A DNA stretch of 64,000 nucleotides from CAITJF01 sp032654645 (GTDB lineage: Bacteria; Pseudomonadota; Gammaproteobacteria; Burkholderiales; Gallionellaceae). Positions 34,861 to 45,155 of this stretch are shown one piece after another. The number at the start of each line of letters is the position of its first letter. Positions within the stretch are counted from its first letter, which is position 1. The translations under genes and the position numbers were made by a program. The stretch lies in contig JAULAW010000015.1 of assembly GCA_032654645.1 (NCBI GenBank), positions 675,156-739,155 on the forward strand. Reading direction: 5' to 3'. Under the pieces are notes generated by a model that did not search any database, was not told the origin of the DNA, and saw nothing but the letters and a program-made list of their open reading frames with translations.

Positions 34861-35603
34861 CAAGCTCTATGCGGGCGACAGCTTTGGCATCGAGTTGGAG
34901 AACACTGTCTACGCGCTGGACTCGACGACTATCGATCTGTGCCTGTCGCTTTTTCCGTGGGCGTTGTTTCGCACCACCAAGTCGGCGGTGAAGATGCATA
35001 CGCTGCTCGACTTGCGCGGCAACATTCCCAGCTTCATCCACATCTCCGACGGCAAGCTGGGCGACGTCAAAGCGCTCGACATCCTGGTGCTGGAGGCCGG
35101 CGCGATCTACGTCATGGATCGGGGTTATCTGGACTTCGCGCGGCTTTACACGATGCATCGGGCACAAGCCTTCTTCGTCACCCGCGCCAAGTCGAACACC
35201 CGGCTCAAGCGCGTCTATTCGGCTGTGGCGGATCGCAGCGCAGGTATCATCTGCGATCAGACCGTCGCACTCACCGGAACCACCAGCCGCAAGGACTATC
35301 CGGAGCATCTGCGCCGCATCCGGTTCAAGGATCCCGAGACCGGGAAAACGCTGGTATTCCTCACCAACAACTTCGCGTTGCCGGCAGCCACCATCTGCGC
35401 GCTCTACAAGGCGCGCTGGCAGGTGGAGCTGTTTTTCAAATGGATCAAGCAGCATCTGCGTATCAAGAAGTTCTACGGCAACTCGGAGAATGCGGTGAAG
35501 TCGCAAATCTGGATCGCCGTATCGGTCTATGTCCTCGTCGCCATCGTCAAGAAGCGCCTCAATCTGGACGCTTCGCTCTACACTTTGTTACAGATATTTT
35601 CGC
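34860..35603 (+). pseudogene. IS4-family transposase, internal fragment
   Basis: Identical or nearly so to 36191-36934 of the complete element downstream (offset 1331). It starts inside the transposase gene and stops at GATATTTTCGC, where an inverted piece of the IS end follows. It interrupts the ParE-like toxin gene. Confidence 0.9.
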
Positions 35604-35730
35604 ACTGCTGTCCGGTTAAAACGCGAATAGATTCAGCTGGTTGCAATCTTCCCCATGTTCTGATTTGTAGTCGCTGCCCGCAAACGCTTGCTGGATGGGC
35701 ATTTTCTCGAAAAGGGTGAGCGAAAATATC
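35604..35730 (-). mobile_element. Inverted right end of the IS4-family element
   Basis: 127 bp that are the reverse complement of the last part of the complete IS (about 36924-37050), beginning with its terminal ACTGCTGTCCGGTTAAA and ending GCGAAAATATC. It lies between the fragment and the complete copy, with no gap to either. Confidence 0.9.
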
Positions 35731-37050
35731 ACTGCTGTCCGGTTAAACGAGAGGGCGAATCGCTGAAAGCCATGATTGACGCAGGATTCCAAGCAATGAA
35801 GGGTGTCTCCGATTTGAACGGCGAAGGGCGGTTCTGGCAGTCTTCCGGTTTTTCTTCCGGAGGCTGCCATGAACATCGGCAAAACGCTGTTCGCTCAACT
35901 CATGGACTTCCTCCCCTGGAAGACCTTCCATCGCATCGTCGAGCGCTACGACGGCGACCGCTACGTGAAGTCCATGACATGCGCCGACCAATTCCGCGTG
36001 ATGGCCTTCGCTCAACTGACGTACCGAGAGAGCCTGCGCGACATCGAAGTCTGTCTTTCGGCGCAGTCGGCCAAGCTCTACCACATGGGTTTGCGGCAGG
36101 AGACCAAACGCTCGACGCTGGCCGATACCAACGAGGCACGCGACTGGCGTATCCACGCCGAATTCGCCCAGCGCCTGATCGAGCAAGCGCGCAAGCTCTA
36201 TGCGGGCGACAGCTTTGGCATCGAGTTGGAGAACACTGTCTACGCGCTGGACTCGACGACTATCGATCTGTGCCTGTCGCTTTTTCCGTGGGCGTTGTTT
36301 CGCACCACCAAGTCGGCGGTGAAGATGCATACGCTGCTCGACTTGCGCGGCAACATTCCCAGCTTCATCCACATCTCCGACGGCAAGCTGGGCGACGTCA
36401 AAGCGCTCGACATCCTGGTGCTGGAGGCCGGCGCGATCTACGTCATGGATCGGGGTTATCTGGACTTCGCGCGGCTTTACACGATGCATCGGGCACAAGC
36501 CTTCTTCGTCACCCGCGCCAAGTCGAACACCCGGCTCAAGCGCGTCTATTCGGCTGTGGCGGATCGCAGCGCAGGTATCATCTGCGATCAGACCGTCGCA
36601 CTCACCGGAACCACCAGCCGCAAGGACTATCCGGAGCATCTGCGCCGCATCCGGTTCAAGGATCCCGAGACCGGGAAAACGCTGGTATTCCTCACCAACA
36701 ACTTCGCGTTGCCGGCAGCCACCATCTGCGCGCTCTACAAGGCGCGCTGGCAGGTGGAGCTGTTTTTCAAATGGATCAAGCAGCATCTGCGTATCAAGAA
36801 GTTCTACGGCAACTCGGAGAATGCGGTGAAGTCGCAAATCTGGATCGCCGTATCGGTCTATGTCCTCGTCGCCATCGTCAAGAAGCGCCTCAATCTGGAC
36901 GCTTCGCTCTACACTTTGTTACAGATATTTTCGCTCACCCTTTTCGAGAAAATGCCCATCCAGCAAGCGTTTGCGGGCAGCGACTACAAATCAGAACATG
37001 GGGAAGATTGCAACCAGCTGAATCTATTCGCGTTTTAACCGGACAGCAGT
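35731..37050 (+). mobile_element. Complete IS4-family insertion sequence
   Basis: 1320 bp with perfect 17-bp terminal inverted repeats (ACTGCTGTCCGGTTAAA at 35731-35747, inverse at 37034-37050). It contains one transposase gene. No target duplication is visible, in keeping with the rearranged left side. Confidence 0.9.
35869..37038 (+). CDS. IS4-family transposase
   Basis: A 389-aa DDE transposase with an N-terminal DUF4372-like part (MNIGKTLFAQLMDFLPW). The acidic residues are in YALDSTTIDLCL (~125-136) and IYVMDRGYLDF (~195-205), and the Y-x2-R-x3-E-x6-K box is in YKARWQVELFFKWIKQ (~289-304). Appears intact. It could act on the fragment at 35604-35730, which retains a terminal repeat. Confidence 0.93.
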   Translation: MNIGKTLFAQLMDFLPWKTFHRIVERYDGDRYVKSMTCADQFRVMAFAQLTYRESLRDIEVCLSAQSAKLYHMGLRQETKRSTLADTNEARDWRIHAEFAQRLIEQARKLYAGDSFGIELENTVYALDSTTIDLCLSLFPWALFRTTKSAVKMHTLLDLRGNIPSFIHISDGKLGDVKALDILVLEAGAIYVMDRGYLDFARLYTMHRAQAFFVTRAKSNTRLKRVYSAVADRSAGIICDQTVALTGTTSRKDYPEHLRRIRFKDPETGKTLVFLTNNFALPAATICALYKARWQVELFFKWIKQHLRIKKFYGNSENAVKSQIWIAVSVYVLVAIVKKRLNLDASLYTLLQIFSLTLFEKMPIQQAFAGSDYKSEHGEDCNQLNLFAF

Positions 37051-37129
37051 GATCTGTCTTCCTTTTGCAACCGTATTGGCTGGCCCACGCCTTGATTACT
37101 GCTTTCTTGTCGCTCATCGTTAACCCCAC
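37051..37129 (-). pseudogene. N-terminal remnant of an unknown gene
   Basis: From the minus strand at 37129: MGLTMSDKKAVIKAWASQYG then CKRKTD, after which the IS right end takes over. It looks like the first ~25 codons of a gene cut by the IS. Family not recognised. Confidence 0.3.
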
Positions 37130-37411
37130 TTTTGCCTCCCGTTCACGAACTCTGAGCAGGACATTTCACTCGGATTTATTACGTGAGGCAACGAATGGGT
37201 TTCACTCAGATTGTTGATGCGGCAACTCGCCTAAAGTATTTTCCAATTCAGGTATGAGCCTGAAGCGGCGACGATCTGGGTGATTTGTTTGTGCGGGTTG
37301 GTCGGGTTTAAAAGTTAAGTTTAATGGATTTTTGCCAGTCGGTTTTGAGTTTATTTTCTAATGATTTTAGTCTCAAGAATTGGTGCTTTTCCGGTGTTGT
37401 TTTCCGATCGG
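37130..37411. other. Non-coding stretch leading into the integrase-core IS
   Basis: AT-rich and without a plausible gene. It contains the left terminal repeat of the following IS (from ~37242). Confidence 0.5.
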
Positions 37412-38786
37412 TTATGCCCGGCGTTTTTGTTTTTGAAAACTTGCAAATAAATCACTCTTGGCGCGCTGCATTTCCTGTGCTGCTGCCAAGTCTGTTTCGG
37501 ACTTCGCCTGCGCCTGCAATGCGTCCAGAGTGATGCCCTCTTTGAGCGTGACTAAACCCTTCACACTCAACAGCACCAAGCATTCCAGCGGAGTCTTCAC
37601 ATCCTCGTCTTTATAGCGTTTGACGATCTTGCCCTTGGGGCTAATGATCTCGGTTGCAAACATGCACGGGCGGTGAAAGTTGAGCCACGGATTGAACGTT
37701 TCCTGATAGAACTCATTGATGGGTTTGGCGTACTTCTGGGGGATATGTTCGAAGCCCATGTGCTTGCGCACCACACTGGCATTCTTGCTCTCGGCCAGCG
37801 CGTTATCGTTGCTGTGGCGCGAGCGAGATTTGGTTTGCTCGATGCGCAGCTTCTCAAGGATCGCAGCCACCGGGCCATTGATGTACTCGGAGCCGTTGTC
37901 CGAGTGAAACCCCATAATTACAAACGGGAACTGTTCGATCACCAACTCCAGCACGGGCAACAAAAATGCCTCGCTAATACCCTGCACGCACGCCTCGACC
38001 TGCCACTGGCTGACCTCGTCAACGCAGGTGATGTGATACACGCCTTTGATGCCGTCAAGATCGCCTTGGTGGACGGTGTCGATGCGCACAAACCCAACCC
38101 GCCCTTTGGGGCGTGGTACTTTGCGTACCCCGATGTGATTGCACACCGGATTAGTCTTGGTGAAAACCACCCGCAAGGCTTGATAGCCCGAGCTTTTGCG
38201 CAGGTTGTACAGGTGCGAAACCGACAGGCCGGACACCCGCTCATAGCGCGCGTCACCATAGACGCTGTAAGCGCGCTGCAAGAGGTGCGCAATGGCCGGG
38301 CCACACACGTCCTCATTGGCCTTGTCCATCTCTGCGAGAAGCGCGATATCGATAGCCGTGTATTTGCGCGCAAAAGGGGCAGCAGGCGCACGGTAGCGTT
38401 TGGACAGGGGTACGGTAGCCAAGCGGTTTGTGAACCACTGCGTGACCAGGCGTGTGACCTGCGCGCGGCTGTAGCCGCTGGTGACTTGCAGGTACTTCAG
38501 CAGCACACCTTTCTCTCGCTTGCCCTGCTTGGGATAGTCAAAGCGTTTGAGCACGCGACTGATGTGCTCATAGCGTTCGCTGTCGTCACCAGACTTGGTG
38601 AATTCAATCTGGAGGCAGCCACCAAGAAATTGCTCAATCTGTTCTATCGTGCAAAGCCGTGTTTCGTTCATGTTGATCATCATCCTTGCAATGATCAACC
38701 CACTCCTTCAATCGACCTCAGATTCTTCGCTTCAGGCTCATTCCTCGTTGGAAATACAGCCCTCCTTCAGGCTCATACCACATTGG
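37242..38786 (-). mobile_element. Integrase-core insertion sequence
   Basis: TCCAATTCAGGTATGAGCCT (37242 on) and its inverse at 38764-38786 share TCCAAT-N3-(G)GTATGAGCCTGAAG. A further subterminal copy of ATGAGCCTGAAG is at ~38731-38745, as for multiple transposase-binding sites. Exact ends and target duplication are not certain. Confidence 0.6.
37412..38698 (-). CDS. Integrase-core (rve) DDE transposase
   Basis: A 428-aa RNase-H-fold transposase. The triad is seen in GFVRIDTVHQGD (~195-206), MGFHSDNGSEYIN (~258-270) and NDNALAESKN (~297-306). An N-terminal helical DNA-binding part (~1-150) precedes it. This fits IS481/ISNCY-like elements; I cannot decide the family. The start may be the internal MNETRLCTIEQIEQ (at ~38671), since the first residues are Met-rich and unlikely. 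It appears intact. Confidence 0.85.
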   Translation of the reverse strand: MIIARMMINMNETRLCTIEQIEQFLGGCLQIEFTKSGDDSERYEHISRVLKRFDYPKQGKREKGVLLKYLQVTSGYSRAQVTRLVTQWFTNRLATVPLSKRYRAPAAPFARKYTAIDIALLAEMDKANEDVCGPAIAHLLQRAYSVYGDARYERVSGLSVSHLYNLRKSSGYQALRVVFTKTNPVCNHIGVRKVPRPKGRVGFVRIDTVHQGDLDGIKGVYHITCVDEVSQWQVEACVQGISEAFLLPVLELVIEQFPFVIMGFHSDNGSEYINGPVAAILEKLRIEQTKSRSRHSNDNALAESKNASVVRKHMGFEHIPQKYAKPINEFYQETFNPWLNFHRPCMFATEIISPKGKIVKRYKDEDVKTPLECLVLLSVKGLVTLKEGITLDALQAQAKSETDLAAAQEMQRAKSDLFASFQKQKRRA

Positions 38787-38799
38787 ATAAGGCTCCTAA

Positions 38800-38828
38800 T
38801 TGCCCTGACCGCCCAGACAAGGTAAAAT
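38800..38828 (+). promoter_or_regulatory. Putative gltB promoter
   Basis: TTGCCC (38800-38805), a 17-nt spacer and TAAAAT (38823-38828), ~80 bp before the gltB start. The -35 box begins only ~14 bp from the end of the integrase-core IS. Confidence 0.5.
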
Positions 38829-38906
38829 TCGCGCCCTTTTGCTTTGCTATTTGGCGATTTGTGTCGCCTCTTTTTTTGGCTATTGGCTTTAAATGAGGAA
38901 TAACGC

Positions 38907-41900
38907 GTGAACCATCCTTCGTCGCCCGTACAGTCAGGGCTGCCAGTCCAACAGGGTTTGTATGATCCGCGCCAGGAGCGCGATGCGTGCGGTGTGGGCT
39001 TTGTTGCGCACATCAAGGGCAAAAAAAGCCATGATATTGTGCGCCAGGGCTTGCAGATTCTGGAGAATCTTACCCATCGCGGTGCGGTGGGCGCCGATCC
39101 GCTGACCGGTGACGGTGCAGGTATCTTGTTGCAGATTCCCGATGCTTTTATGCGTGCGCAATGCGCGGCACAGGGTATCGTATTGCCGGCAGCGGGCAGC
39201 TACGGCGTGGGCATGCTGTTCCTGTCACGCGATGCGGCAATTCGCACCGCCTGCGAGCAAATCCTCACTGACAGGATCGCCGCCGAAGGCCAGCAATTGT
39301 TGGGGTGGCGCGATGTGCCGGTGGACAGTTCCGGTTTGGGCGAGGGCGCCAAGAAAGCTGAACCCCTGATACGCCAGGTATTCATCGGACGCGGTGCCAA
39401 TTGCGCCGATACCGATGCGTTCGAGCGCAAGCTGTTCGTGATACGCAAAACGGTGCAGCATGCGGTGCGGCGTTTGCCGGTCGCGCAAGGTTTGTATGTC
39501 CCCTCACTGTCTGCGCGCACCATCGTCTACAAGGGCATGCTGCTGGCCGATCAGGTCGGCAAGTATTACCTCGATTTGCAAGATAAGAGTGTGGCCAGCG
39601 CTCTGGCGCTGGTGCACCAGCGTTTTTCCACCAACACCTTTCCAACCTGGATCCGGGCGCATCCGTTCCGCATGATCGCACACAACGGCGAGATCAATAC
39701 GTTGCGCGGCAACGTGAACTGGATGGCCGCGCGCTATGCCACGATGTCATCAAAAATACTGGGCAAAGACCTGGAGAAGCTGTGGCCGCTGATTGTGGAA
39801 GGCCAGTCCGACTCCGCCTGCTTGGACAACGCCGTGGAACTGCTGGTGGCGGGCGGCTACTCGCTGGCGCACGCTATGATGCTGCTGATCCCCGAGGCAT
39901 GGTCGGACAATCCGCTGATAAACGAGGATCGCCGTGCTTTTTTCGAATACCATGCCGCTTTGATGGAACCGTGGGACGGCCCTGCCGCCGTGGCTTTTAC
40001 CGATGGCCGCCAGATCGGCGTCACGCTGGACCGCAACGGACTGCGTCCGGCGCGTTATCTGATTACCGACGATGATGTGGCGGTAATGGCATCGGAAATG
40101 GGCGTGCTGGATATTCCGCAACACAAGATCGTGAAGAAATGGCGGATACAACCCGGCAAGATGTTTCTGATCGACTTGGAGGTCGGCGGGGTTGTCGATG
40201 TCATCAAAATGAAGCAGCAACTCGCCACCGCCAAACCCTACCGCCAATGGATAGAAAAATCGCGCTACTTTCTGGATGACCTGCCGGTTGTACCCGGCAA
40301 GACCAAACTCAAGGAAAGTCTGCTCGACACCCAGCAGGCATTCGGCTACTCGCAGGAAGACTTCAAGTTCATCCTCGCCCCCATGGCTTCCGCAGGCGAA
40401 GAAGCGACTGGTTCCATGGGCAATGATGCCGCGTTGCCGGTGTTGTCGAACAAAAATCGCTCGTTCTACGATTATTTCCACCAGTTGTTTGCGCAGGTGA
40501 CCAACCCGCCGATAGACCCGATCCGCGAAGATATCGTGATGTCGCTCACTTCGTTTATCGGTCCCAGGCCCAACCTGCTCGGCATCGACGAAACCGATCC
40601 GCCGCTGCGTCTGGAGGTGCACCAGCCGGTGCTGTCCAATGAAAATTTTGCCAAGCTGCGCGACATCAGCAAGCTGACGCAGGGGCGCTACAAATCACGG
40701 GTGCTGGATATAACCTATCCCGTCACCCACGGCGCGAAGGGCTGCGAGGCCGCCATCAAATTGCTGTGCGCCGCAACCGACAAGGCAGTGGCGGATGGTT
40801 ACAACGTGCTGATCCTGTCCGACCGCGCGGTATCGAGCAAGCGCGTAGCCATCCCCGCGCTGCTGGCCTGTGCGGCGGTGCATCATCATCTGATCCGCGA
40901 AGGCAAGCGCACCAGCGCAGGCCTGGTGGTGGATACCGGCTCCGCGCGCGAAGTGCATCATTTTGCCCTGCTTGCCGGCTACGGCGCCGAGGCAGTATGT
41001 CCGTGGCTGGCATTTGAAACGGTTACCTCCATGACCAGCTATTTGCCCGAAGGGCTGACCGGCAAGGACGCCAGCAAGCGCTTCATCAAGGCAATCAACA
41101 AGGGGTTGCTCAAGGTGATGTCCAAGATGGGCATCTCCACTTATCAGTCTTATTGCGGTGCGCAGATATTCGAAGCCATCGGCCTGAACGCCGAATTTGT
41201 CGAGAAATATTTTACCGGCACGGCAACCCAGATCGAGGGCATCGGCCTGCATCAGGTGGCCGAAGAAGCGGTGCGCACCCACCAGTCCGCCTTTGGCAAC
41301 GATCCGGTGTTGGCGAATGCGCTCGAAGCGGGCGGCGAATATGCCTACCGCGTGCGCGGCGAAGAGCATATGTGGACACCCGATTCCATCGCAAAACTGC
41401 AGAACGCCACACGCACCAATAATTTTGCGACCTACAAGGAATACGCCAAACTGATCAACGAGCAGGGACAGCGCATGAAAACCTTGCGCGGACTGTTTGA
41501 AATCAAGCCTGCGGGCGCGCCGGTGCCGCTGGAGGAAGTCGAGCCGGCGAAGGAAATCGTCAAGCGCTTTGTCACCGGAGCGATGTCGCTCGGTTCGATT
41601 TCCACCGAAGCGCATACCACATTGGCGATTGCCATGAACCGCATCGGCAGCAAGTCCAACACCGGCGAAGGCGGCGAAGACCCGGCGCGCTACAAAAAAA
41701 TCAAGGGCGGTGAAATGCTCTCCGAGATCATCGGCAAGAATCGTGTCGCCAGCGACCGCGAACTCAAGGCAGGCGATTCGCTGCGCTCGCGCATCAAGCA
41801 GGTTGCCGCAGGGCGTTTCGGCGTCACCGCCGAATACCTGAGCAGCGCAGACCAGATCCAGATCAAGATGGCGCAGGGCGCCAAGCCGGGTGAAGGCGGG

Positions 41901-43589
41901 CAACTGCCCGGCCACAAGGTAACCGAGTACATCGCCAAACTGCGCTACTCGGTGCCGGGCGTGGGGCTGATTTCCCCGCCTCCGCACCATGATATTTATT
42001 CCATCGAAGACCTGGCGCAATTGATTCATGACATGAAAAACTCCAACCCGTCCGCCTCGATTTCGGTGAAGCTGGTATCCGAAATTGGCGTGGGCACCGT
42101 GGCGGCTGGCGTATCCAAGACCAAGGCAGACCATATCGTGATTTCCGGCTTTGACGGCGGCACCGGCGCATCGCCCTTGTCTTCCATCAAGCACACCGGC
42201 ACGCCATGGGAGCTGGGGCTGGCGGAAGCGCAGCAGACGCTGGTACTGAACAAACTGCGCGGGCGCATCGCACTGCAAGTGGATGGTCAACTCAAGACCG
42301 GGCGCGATGTGCTGATTGGCGCACTGCTTGGCGCGGATGAGTTCGGTTTTGCCACTGCCCCCCTGGTGGTGGAAGGCTGCATCATGATGCGCAAATGCCA
42401 CCTCAATACCTGCCCGGTGGGCGTAGCGACGCAAGATCCCGATTTACGCAAGAAATTTACCGGCCAACCGGAACATGTGGTGAACTACTTTTTCTTTGTC
42501 GCCGAAGAGCTGCGCGAATACATGGCGCAGATGGGTATCCGCAAGGTTGGCGAACTGACCGGGCGCAGCGATCTGCTCGATATGCAGCACGGCATTACGC
42601 ACTGGAAGGCGCAGGGTCTGGATTTCACCAGGATATTCCATCAGCCGGATGTGCCTGCCAGCGTGTCGCGTTCCCATACGGAAAATCAGGATCATGGACT
42701 GGAAAAGGCGCTGGACAACAAACTGATCGCGCTAGCCAAAGCCGCGCTGGAGCATAAAACGCCGGTGGTCATCGAGAGCGGCATCAGAAATGTCAACCGC
42801 ACGGTCGGCACCATGTTGTCGCATGAAGTGGTGAAGCGTTACGGCCATTCCGGACTGCCGGCCAACACCATCACCATCAAGCTAACAGGCTCAGCGGGTC
42901 AGAGCTTCGGCGCTTTCCTCGCGCACGGCATTACGCTGGAGCTGTCCGGCGAGAGCAACGACTATGTCGGCAAGGGCTTGTGCGGTGGCCGCATCGTAGT
43001 GCTGCCCCCTAGCGAATGCAAGATTGTGGCGGCAGACAACATCATTGTCGGCAACACTGCACTGTACGGCGCGACCAGCGGAGAGGGCTACTTCTGCGGT
43101 GTGGCGGGCGAGCGTTTTGCAGTGCGTAATTCCGGCGCGGTCGCGGTGGTGGAAGGCTTGGGTGATCACGGTTGCGAATACATGACCGGCGGCATGGTGG
43201 TGGTGCTGGGCCAGACCGGGCGCAATTTTGCGGCGGGCATGTCTGGCGGTGTGGCTTATGTGCTGGATGAAGAGGGCACATTTGCCAAGCGCTGCAATAT
43301 GTCCATGGTGGAACTGGAAGAGATCCCCGATGAAGTGGCGGCCAGCGAAACCGGAGAGGTGGCGACACATGGCCGCGTGCATCTCAATCATCTGGGCAAG
43401 GCTGATGCAGCGGCGTTGCGCGGCAAAATCGAGAAACACCTGCTTTACACCGGCAGCGTTCGCGCCCAGCTTATTCTCGACAACTGGGCGCACTGCCTGC
43501 CGAAATTTGTCAAGGTGATGCCGACCGAATATCGCCGCGCCTTGCAGGAAATCGCTGAACTGCAAGCCAGACAAAGGGAGGCCGTGTAA
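38907..43589 (+). CDS. gltB: Glutamate synthase (NADPH) large subunit
   Basis: A 1560-aa subunit that takes ammonia from glutamine and adds it to 2-oxoglutarate. The class II amidotransferase domain starts at Cys28 (RDACGVGF) after a short propeptide. The FMN-binding synthase domain (~850-1230) carries the 3Fe-4S ligands in MMRKCHLNTCPVG. The GxGxG beta-helix domain follows (~1280-1500). GTG start with GAGGAA upstream. The gltD ATG follows the stop codon directly. It depends on the 2-oxoglutarate made by the IDH in this window. Confidence 0.97.
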   Translation: MNHPSSPVQSGLPVQQGLYDPRQERDACGVGFVAHIKGKKSHDIVRQGLQILENLTHRGAVGADPLTGDGAGILLQIPDAFMRAQCAAQGIVLPAAGSYGVGMLFLSRDAAIRTACEQILTDRIAAEGQQLLGWRDVPVDSSGLGEGAKKAEPLIRQVFIGRGANCADTDAFERKLFVIRKTVQHAVRRLPVAQGLYVPSLSARTIVYKGMLLADQVGKYYLDLQDKSVASALALVHQRFSTNTFPTWIRAHPFRMIAHNGEINTLRGNVNWMAARYATMSSKILGKDLEKLWPLIVEGQSDSACLDNAVELLVAGGYSLAHAMMLLIPEAWSDNPLINEDRRAFFEYHAALMEPWDGPAAVAFTDGRQIGVTLDRNGLRPARYLITDDDVAVMASEMGVLDIPQHKIVKKWRIQPGKMFLIDLEVGGVVDVIKMKQQLATAKPYRQWIEKSRYFLDDLPVVPGKTKLKESLLDTQQAFGYSQEDFKFILAPMASAGEEATGSMGNDAALPVLSNKNRSFYDYFHQLFAQVTNPPIDPIREDIVMSLTSFIGPRPNLLGIDETDPPLRLEVHQPVLSNENFAKLRDISKLTQGRYKSRVLDITYPVTHGAKGCEAAIKLLCAATDKAVADGYNVLILSDRAVSSKRVAIPALLACAAVHHHLIREGKRTSAGLVVDTGSAREVHHFALLAGYGAEAVCPWLAFETVTSMTSYLPEGLTGKDASKRFIKAINKGLLKVMSKMGISTYQSYCGAQIFEAIGLNAEFVEKYFTGTATQIEGIGLHQVAEEAVRTHQSAFGNDPVLANALEAGGEYAYRVRGEEHMWTPDSIAKLQNATRTNNFATYKEYAKLINEQGQRMKTLRGLFEIKPAGAPVPLEEVEPAKEIVKRFVTGAMSLGSISTEAHTTLAIAMNRIGSKSNTGEGGEDPARYKKIKGGEMLSEIIGKNRVASDRELKAGDSLRSRIKQVAAGRFGVTAEYLSSADQIQIKMAQGAKPGEGGQLPGHKVTEYIAKLRYSVPGVGLISPPPHHDIYSIEDLAQLIHDMKNSNPSASISVKLVSEIGVGTVAAGVSKTKADHIVISGFDGGTGASPLSSIKHTGTPWELGLAEAQQTLVLNKLRGRIALQVDGQLKTGRDVLIGALLGADEFGFATAPLVVEGCIMMRKCHLNTCPVGVATQDPDLRKKFTGQPEHVVNYFFFVAEELREYMAQMGIRKVGELTGRSDLLDMQHGITHWKAQGLDFTRIFHQPDVPASVSRSHTENQDHGLEKALDNKLIALAKAALEHKTPVVIESGIRNVNRTVGTMLSHEVVKRYGHSGLPANTITIKLTGSAGQSFGAFLAHGITLELSGESNDYVGKGLCGGRIVVLPPSECKIVAADNIIVGNTALYGATSGEGYFCGVAGERFAVRNSGAVAVVEGLGDHGCEYMTGGMVVVLGQTGRNFAAGMSGGVAYVLDEEGTFAKRCNMSMVELEEIPDEVAASETGEVATHGRVHLNHLGKADAAALRGKIEKHLLYTGSVRAQLILDNWAHCLPKFVKVMPTEYRRALQEIAELQARQREAV

Positions 43590-45053
43590 ATGGGAAAACT
43601 TACCGGGTTTATGGAATTCAGCCGCCTGAGCGAGGAGTATTTGCCGGTTGCGGAACGCCTGAAAAATTACCAGGAATTCGTGCTGCACCTGACCGACGAG
43701 CAAGCCCAGATACAAGGCGCGCGCTGCATGGATTGCGGCATCCCGTTTTGCAGCAGCGGCTGCCCGGTCAACAACATCATTCCGGACTGGAACGACTTGG
43801 TATACCGGGGCAACTGGAAGCAGGCGCTGGATGTATTGCATTCCACCAACAATTTTCCTGAAGTCACCAGCCGCATCTGCCCCGCACCGTGCGAAGCGGC
43901 ATGTGTGCTTAACATCAACGAGGCTGCGGTGGGTATCAAATCCATCGAGCATGCCATCATCGACAAGGGCGGCGAAAACGGCTGGGTATTGCCGCAGCCG
44001 CCACAACACAAAACCGGAAAAAAGGTTGCGATAGTCGGTTCCGGCCCCGCCGGGCTGGCTGCGGCGCAGCAACTGGCGCGCGCCGGGCATGACGTGGTGG
44101 TGTTCGAAAAGAACAGCCGCATCGGCGGTTTGATGCGTTATGGCATCCCCGATTTCAAGCTCGACAAGCGCTTGATCGACTGGCGCATGGCGCAATTGCA
44201 GGCCGAGGGAGTGGAATTCCGCACCGGCATATTCGTCGGCAACGATGCGCCAGCCAAGTATGTGGCCAATGATGCGAAGAAGACTGTCACGCCCAAAGAA
44301 TTGCTGAAGAAATTTGATGCGGTGATCCTGGCGGGCGGTGCGGAACAGCCGCGCGATTTGCCGGCGCCCGGACGCGAGTTGTCGGGTGTGCACTATGCAC
44401 TGGAGTTCCTCATCCCACAGAACAAGGAAGTGGCGGGCGACGGCAAAAATCCGATCAGCGCCAAGGGCAAGCATGTGGTGGTTATCGGCGGCGGCGACAC
44501 CGGTTCCGATTGCGTGGGCACTTCCAACCGCCATGGTGCAGCCTCGATTATGCAGTTTGAAGTGATGCCGCGCCCGCCGGAAACCGAAAACAAACCACTG
44601 GTGTGGCCGAACTGGCCGATGAAGCTGCGCACTTCCAGCTCGCACGATGAAGGCTGCCAGCGCGACTGGTCGGTGGCAACCAGGGAATTCATCGGCAAGA
44701 ACGGTAAAGTCTGCGGACTCACGGCGGTTCGCGTCGAATGGAAAGACGGCAAGATGCAGGAAATGCCGGGCAGCGAATTTGAAATGAAAGCCGATCTGGT
44801 GTTGCTGGCGATGGGTTTCGTCAATCCGCTGCAGCAAGTGCTGGATGCGTTCGGCGTGGAAAAGGATGGTCGCGGCAATGCCAAGGCCGTGACCGATGGC
44901 GCGGCTTGTTACAAAACCAACGTGGACAAGGTGTTCGCTGCGGGCGACATGCGCCGTGGACAATCGCTGGTGGTATGGGCCATACGCGAGGGCCGCCAGG
45001 CCGCACGCGCGGTGGATGAGTATTTGATGGGATCGTCGGTGTTGCCACGATAA
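43590..45053 (+). CDS. gltD: Glutamate synthase small subunit
   Basis: A 487-aa FAD protein that passes electrons from NADPH to GltB. The N-terminal Cys sets CMDCGIPFCSSGCP (~47-60) and CPAPCEAAC (~98-106) bind 4Fe-4S clusters. VAIVGSGPAGLAAAQQLA (~148-165) is the FAD loop, and VVVIGGGDTGSDC (~293-305) the NADPH loop. It shares the gltB transcript with zero spacing. Length is normal. Confidence 0.97.
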   Translation: MGKLTGFMEFSRLSEEYLPVAERLKNYQEFVLHLTDEQAQIQGARCMDCGIPFCSSGCPVNNIIPDWNDLVYRGNWKQALDVLHSTNNFPEVTSRICPAPCEAACVLNINEAAVGIKSIEHAIIDKGGENGWVLPQPPQHKTGKKVAIVGSGPAGLAAAQQLARAGHDVVVFEKNSRIGGLMRYGIPDFKLDKRLIDWRMAQLQAEGVEFRTGIFVGNDAPAKYVANDAKKTVTPKELLKKFDAVILAGGAEQPRDLPAPGRELSGVHYALEFLIPQNKEVAGDGKNPISAKGKHVVVIGGGDTGSDCVGTSNRHGAASIMQFEVMPRPPETENKPLVWPNWPMKLRTSSSHDEGCQRDWSVATREFIGKNGKVCGLTAVRVEWKDGKMQEMPGSEFEMKADLVLLAMGFVNPLQQVLDAFGVEKDGRGNAKAVTDGAACYKTNVDKVFAAGDMRRGQSLVVWAIREGRQAARAVDEYLMGSSVLPR

Positions 45054-45155
45054 CAACAAACCTTTTTATCCGCAGATTGCGCAGGTTAAACAGATTTAAA
45101 TCTGCGTAAATCTGTGTAATTTGCGGATGGTAAATTTTTTTAATATAGGCTAACC

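Noticed and set aside
34726..37052. Two long proteins (297 and 454 codons) in the IS4 region
   Set aside because: Wrong-frame readings of IS4 transposase DNA; only the first ~45 codons of the first are a real toxin fragment.
37051..37240. Further attC site after the IS4 element
   Set aside because: CGTTAAC-like pieces occur, but no matching R''/R' pair or stem could be made.
42891..45059. 722-codon minus-strand frame opposite gltB/gltD
   Set aside because: His/Ala/Gln-rich antisense shadow of GC-rich coding DNA with no recognisable domain.
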